Of a DNA stretch of 18,762 bases, positions 15,426 through 18,762 are shown piece by piece. Each line of letters begins with the position of its first letter. The stretch's first letter is position 1. The notes beneath the pieces were generated by a model, which did not search any database, was not told the DNA's origin, and worked only from the letters and a program-made list of their open reading frames with translations. Source of the stretch: Leptolyngbyaceae cyanobacterium M65_K2018_010 (lineage in GTDB: Bacteria; Cyanobacteriota; Cyanobacteriia; Phormidesmidales; Phormidesmidaceae); the NCBI GenBank assembly GCA_015295885.1, contig DVEE01000028.1, positions 1-18,762 on the forward strand. The letters are read 5' to 3'. The position numbers were made by a program, and so were the translations under genes.

Positions 15426-16594
15426 GGGTCAATGTCGATGGCCACATCGACCTGCAGATTGGTCAGCCCTGCGACGACCCCACTCTGATCCAGGCGGATC
15501 CGCACCTCTACTACGCGGGCATCGGCATTGGCGGCGGGGTCATCGTCTAGCACGTCATTTTTAGCAATTTGCAGGCCAATTTCAGCCACGGTGCCAGTCA
15601 ACGCCTCAGCGAAGGCGCCATTGCGACTGGTGATAGTAGCGGGCTGACCGACCTGCACCAGCCCGATGTCGGTTTCGTACACCTCGGCCACCACGTACAT
15701 CTGGCGGGTATCCCCCAGGGCCAAAACCGGCCCTCCCGTTTGGGATACCGCCTCCCCCGGGTAGGCAAAAATGTCGAGCACCTGCCCGGCCTGGGGAGCT
15801 CGGATCACCATCAATTCTAGCTGGGACTCGGCCAGGGCCAGGTTTTGGGCTGCCGAATTGACCCGACTCTGCACCTGGGCCAGGGTCGCCTGGGCCTGGG
15901 CCGCTCCTCGCTGGGCTGCCGCATTTTTCAGGTCGTTCAGGCGAGCTTGCTCTAGTCGCTGTTGGGTGGCCTTTGCATTGCTCAGGTCAGCCCGCAGGCG
16001 GTTCACCGTAGCCCGCTGGCGATCTAGTTCCTGGCGAGAAAGGGCCCCGGACTCATTTAGCTGTTGAAACCGGGCCAGGTCAATTTCTGCAACATCGAGC
16101 TCGGCCTGAAGCCCCTGGATGGCCGCTGCTTGGGCCGCGATCGCCGCCCGCTGGGGTTGATCAATCTGACTAATGCGGGTATCGGCCTCCTGCACCTGGG
16201 CCTGACCCAGGCTGGTTTCTGCCGCTAGCTGGGCCCTGGCCTCCGCCAGTTGGCTGGCCGCATAGTCCCGCTCTGCCTGGCGTACTGGGTAGCGATCCAG
16301 ATAGGCCAGCACCTGGCCTTTTTCCACCACATCCCCCTTGGCCACCAGCAGGGAGGCAATCCGACCTGCATCCGAAGCCGCCACATCAATCACCCGACTG
16401 GCGGGTTCAACTCGGCCTAGGGCAACCACCTTCACCTGCTTGGGCAGCGGCAACGGGGCCTGCTCTTCGACCCGCTGGCGCGTGGCCAGGCGAGGGCGAA
16501 CCGCTAGGGTGACCCCCAAACCCACTAAAAGCAGCGTTGCCAGGGCAATCCAGACCGTCGGTTTTTTCCAGGGCTGTTCAAAACGGGCACTCAT
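15422..16594 (-). CDS. devB: Membrane fusion protein, DevB/HlyD family
   Basis: A 390-residue periplasmic adaptor that would link the DevC permeases to a TolC-type outer-membrane channel. Residues about 13-33 form the single anchor helix (VWIALATLLLVGLGVTLAV). A biotinyl-lipoyl-like half-motif VEPASRVIDVAASDAGRIAS follows near 58-77 with VVEKGQVLAYLD. A long alanine- and glutamine-rich coiled-coil hairpin covers about 105-260 (LAEARAQLAAE..., ALSRQELDRQRATVNRLRADL). The second lipoyl half VIRAPQAGQVLDIF comes next, then the beta-barrel domain with YVVAEVYETDIGLVQVGQPA. It is the first gene of the operon. No outer-membrane channel gene is present in the window. Confidence 0.94.
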   Translation of the reverse strand: MSARFEQPWKKPTVWIALATLLLVGLGVTLAVRPRLATRQRVEEQAPLPLPKQVKVVALGRVEPASRVIDVAASDAGRIASLLVAKGDVVEKGQVLAYLDRYPVRQAERDYAASQLAEARAQLAAETSLGQAQVQEADTRISQIDQPQRAAIAAQAAAIQGLQAELDVAEIDLARFQQLNESGALSRQELDRQRATVNRLRADLSNAKATQQRLEQARLNDLKNAAAQRGAAQAQATLAQVQSRVNSAAQNLALAESQLELMVIRAPQAGQVLDIFAYPGEAVSQTGGPVLALGDTRQMYVVAEVYETDIGLVQVGQPATITSRNGAFAEALTGTVAEIGLQIAKNDVLDDDPAANADARVVEVRIRLDQSGVVAGLTNLQVDVAIDIDP

Positions 16595-16643
16595 GGATGG
16601 CCAACAACCGGTGAGGGGAAAGGATAGACCAAAACCATCTCGA

Positions 16644-16671
16644 ATTTAACTGAACGGTGTAGTTTAGTCAA
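16644..16671 (-). promoter_or_regulatory. Candidate promoter of the dev operon
   Basis: On the minus strand TTGACT (16666-16671) is followed after 16 bases by TTAAAT (16644-16649), a fair sigma-70 pair that would start a leader of about 40 bases before devB. No GTA-N8-TAC NtcA site was found beside it, so nitrogen control as in heterocyst dev operons is not supported by sequence. Confidence 0.4.
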
Positions 16672-16744
16672 TGAATCCGGTCTCCTGTATCCCCCAGGAA
16701 AACCACGATACTATGGACTCAGAGATGAACTTTTGTAACACACC

Positions 16745-17404
16745 TTGGCCTCTGCGATTCAGCCCCTGGATAACAACGCCCTCCCCGGTGATTGGCATGC
16801 CCTCAGGCCCCTCTGGCAGGCTGGCCAACCCACGGTTCAAAGGGGGCTACCCCACGACCAATTGGCGCCAGCCTGGCAAATTTTACTGCTGGGGGATGGC
16901 TCGCCCACCCGCCATCTGCAGTTGCTAACCCGCGAGCGCACCGAAGTCGATGTGATTGATATGTCTCTCGTAGGCATGGATTTAGATGGGGCTCCCGATA
17001 TTATTCGGGTCGTACCGGGGCCCCGGCTACGCCGCCAGGTTTGGCTGCGGACGGCCTCGGGGCAGCGTCTGGCCTACGCGACCTCCTGGTGGGAAGCCAG
17101 CCATGTGGATGACTATCTGCAAAATAAATCGCTGCCCATTTGGGCCAGCCTAGCCCGTCTGCGCACCGAGCTGTACCGCGATATTCAAGGACTCCATTTC
17201 GGTGATTCGGCTGCTCTGGAAGCCGCCTTTGATCAGCCCGGGCCCTTTTGGGGTCGGCATTACCTGTTTTGGCATCGGGGTAAGCCCCTCACCCTGATCT
17301 ACGAAGTCTTTTCGCCCTACCTAACCCGCTATCTGGGGCCCATGCAACTGACCACTCACCCCGAGGAAGGAGCCAAGCTAAAGGGTTCTTCCAAACCCTG
17401 CTAA
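16745..17404 (+). CDS. Chorismate--pyruvate lyase-like protein, DUF98 family
   Basis: A 219-residue protein resembling the cyanobacterial chorismate lyases that release pyruvate from chorismate to give 4-hydroxybenzoate, the ring precursor of plastoquinone. Family marks are LLTRERTEVDVIDMS (60-74), RRQVWLRTASGQRLAYATSW (96-115), PIWASLARLRTELYRDI (131-147), GPFWGRHYLFWHRGKPLTL (166-184) and the conserved glutamate in YEVFSP (E187). The start is uncertain: an in-frame TAA lies nine bases before the TTG at 16745, so this TTG is the first possible common start, and no ATG or GTG precedes the conserved part. It is divergent from the dev operon, and its stop overlaps that of the convergent CDF gene. 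Confidence 0.87.
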   Translation: MASAIQPLDNNALPGDWHALRPLWQAGQPTVQRGLPHDQLAPAWQILLLGDGSPTRHLQLLTRERTEVDVIDMSLVGMDLDGAPDIIRVVPGPRLRRQVWLRTASGQRLAYATSWWEASHVDDYLQNKSLPIWASLARLRTELYRDIQGLHFGDSAALEAAFDQPGPFWGRHYLFWHRGKPLTLIYEVFSPYLTRYLGPMQLTTHPEEGAKLKGSSKPC

Positions 17405-18351
17405 CCCCAGCCCCCCTCCGAGGGGGGTAAATAGTCCACCGGGTCTGGGGGCAAATAGGTTTCCTGACGACGGGCTGGTTCTACCCAGACCTGGGCCCGG
17501 AGAGGACCGTACTGCTTGCGCAGCAGAGCTTCAACCTGGGCTTCAATTTGGTCGGCGGCCTCCATCAACTCAGGGTGAAGGACCAGGTGCAGTTCGACCC
17601 AAACCTGACGACCCACCATGCCCCGGGATCGAATGCGGCGGCAGTGGGTCACCCCCTCCACCTGGGTAACCAGGTGGGCAATGGCCTCGGGAGCGATCGC
17701 CGTAGGCCGCAACAGCATGGGTAACTGCTCGTTCAGGACTCGCCACAGGCTGCGAGCCACCAGAGGTAGCAAAAGCAACGCAAAGGTGGGATCCAGCCAG
17801 GCCTGGTTTTGCCAAATGGCAATCAGCACCACCACCATGACCAGGCTCAGCCAGGCATCGGCCAAAAAATGCTGGGTATTCAGTTTAAGGGCCAAACTAT
17901 TGAGACTCCGGGCCTGGTAGCTGGCATAGACACCCAGGGCTACATTGACAATCACCATCATGGCGGTAAACCGCAGCACCGGAGCATCCAGGGACACCGG
18001 AAAGGCATTGGCACCGCCGCCCAGGGCTTGGACAATTTGACCGAGGGCGATGAAGAGCAGGCTGATACCGGTAAACCCCAAAAAAGCGCAGATGACCAGG
18101 GTAGCCGCGACCTCCGCCCGGCCATGGCCCCAGACCTCTCGGCCCATTTGTCGTTGGGGCGAGGTAACGGCCACTAAACTCAGAACCGTGCTAAAGCCAT
18201 CGATTAAGGTATGCAGAGACTCCGCCAACAGGGTGAGAGAATGGCTGGCCCAACCGCCGATCGCCTCTACCGCCAGCAGCAATAGAGTGGCCCAGAGGGT
18301 GGTAAACAGCAAACGGTAGCTAATTCGGCGTTGGTCGGCGCCCTCGTTCAT
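17401..18351 (-). CDS. Cation diffusion facilitator (CDF) family metal transporter
   Basis: A 316-residue inner-membrane proton antiporter that exports divalent metal ions. Six membrane helices can be drawn in the first 205 residues. The transport-site pairs are HxxxD in helix 2 (H47, D51 in HTLIDG) and HxxxD in helix 5 (H161, D165 in HFLADA), the arrangement typical of zinc-selecting members. GHGRAEVAATL (75-85) is the family's conserved helix 3 start. A cytoplasmic C-terminal domain follows (about 205-300). I chose the ATG at 18349-18351; a TTG at 18363 would add four residues. The C-terminus overlaps the convergent chorismate lyase gene by four bases. Confidence 0.92.
   Translation of the reverse strand: MNEGADQRRISYRLLFTTLWATLLLLAVEAIGGWASHSLTLLAESLHTLIDGFSTVLSLVAVTSPQRQMGREVWGHGRAEVAATLVICAFLGFTGISLLFIALGQIVQALGGGANAFPVSLDAPVLRFTAMMVIVNVALGVYASYQARSLNSLALKLNTQHFLADAWLSLVMVVVLIAIWQNQAWLDPTFALLLLPLVARSLWRVLNEQLPMLLRPTAIAPEAIAHLVTQVEGVTHCRRIRSRGMVGRQVWVELHLVLHPELMEAADQIEAQVEALLRKQYGPLRAQVWVEPARRQETYLPPDPVDYLPPSEGGWG
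17411..17427. terminator. Short GC hairpin after the chorismate lyase gene
   Basis: CCCCCCT-CCG-AGGGGGG is a perfect 7-base inverted repeat, seven bases after the lyase stop and inside the end of the convergent CDF gene. On the plus strand it is followed by TAAATAG rather than a T run, so it is at best a weak intrinsic terminator. Confidence 0.3.
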
Positions 18352-18384
18352 GGAAGGTGGCAATGCAATGGGCTCAATAGTACT

Positions 18385-18762
18385 TCAAACTGTTGTGAAG
18401 GAATCCAGGGTGGCCAAGAAAGCCCCTCCGACGATGAGCAGGCAGGCCAACCCCAGGGACCAGGTGGCTTCGGCCAGGCCACCGGCGATTAACAGCAGGG
18501 TGGAGATCAGGGGAGCGGCGTAGGATAGGGCCCCTAACACCCGAATATTGCCGTGCTTGACGCCGTAGTCCCAGAGGAAAAAGGCCAGCCCCACTGGCCC
18601 GAGGCCCAGGGCTAAAATGGCCAGCCCCGCTGGAGCGGACGGTAGGACGGTTGATTCCAGCAGCCCGTGGCAACACCAGGCTAGCAGGGCGGTAGCTCCG
18701 CAGAAGCCTCCCACCGACTGGCTGGGAATAGCCCCCAACCGCCGCGACAGGAGGGAATAGCT
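18385..18762 (-). CDS. EamA/DMT-family transporter, C-terminal part only
   Basis: The last 125 residues of a membrane transporter whose 5' part lies beyond the right window edge; the frame is open to base 18762. About four membrane helices are visible. Conserved stretches are LGLGPVGLAFFLWDYGVKHG and VLGALSYAAPLISTLLLI, typical of the second EamA repeat in YddG-like exporters of amino acids or other small metabolites. The substrate is not predictable. It ends 33 bases before the CDF start on the same strand, so the two may be transcribed together. Confidence 0.85.
   Translation of the reverse strand, partial: SYSLLSRRLGAIPSQSVGGFCGATALLAWCCHGLLESTVLPSAPAGLAILALGLGPVGLAFFLWDYGVKHGNIRVLGALSYAAPLISTLLLIAGGLAEATWSLGLACLLIVGGAFLATLDSFTTV

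Noticed and set aside
290..17700. Scattered GCGATCGC octamers as a CRISPR-like or regulatory repeat
   Set aside because: Spacing is irregular and many copies lie within coding regions; this is the ordinary HIP1 abundance of cyanobacterial genomes.

Overview
This window reads as chromosomal DNA from a cyanobacterium. At least twelve copies of the octamer GCGATCGC (the HIP1 site; for example at 290, 1367, 7714, 8805, 11067, 12558, 14933, 16137 and 17693) are scattered through genes on both strands. The gene content also fits: a DevBCA-type exporter, a DUF98-type chorismate lyase, a long RecJ and a receiver-PAS-adenylate cyclase. The DNA is GC-rich. A Leptolyngbya-like lineage is a guess. No transposase, CRISPR array, rRNA or intact tRNA was seen.

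Left part (1-5400): a small membrane protein, an NfsB-like nitroreductase and, divergent from these, lysS for lysyl-tRNA synthetase. About 830 bases without a convincing gene separate the convergent 3' ends of lysS and an adenylate cyclase. This AT-richer stretch holds two diverged tandem copies of a module of about 285 bases. Each copy starts with a similarly built two-part stem-loop that presents AGGAGGTTG in its loop, and one base pair differs between copies in a compensatory way. It also holds a tRNA-like relic. This is the least explained DNA in the window.

Middle (5400-11520): a membrane-anchored protein with three tandem BamE-like repeats, divergent from recJ. Convergent to recJ is an FAD-dependent oxidoreductase carrying S-layer-homology repeats at its C-terminus.

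Right part (11700-16600): a minus-strand operon, devB - devC - devC - devA, with start/stop overlaps of one to four bases, probably followed by a YbjN-like protein. It encodes a membrane fusion protein, two different MacB/DevC-type permeases and one ATPase: an exporter that would need a TolC-type outer-membrane channel encoded elsewhere. The paired permeases and the chaperone-like neighbour are its unusual points.

Right end (16600-18762): a chorismate lyase gene, divergent from the exporter operon, probably feeding 4-hydroxybenzoate into plastoquinone synthesis; then a convergent CDF-family metal exporter whose stop codon overlaps it; then a DMT/EamA-family transporter cut by the window edge.
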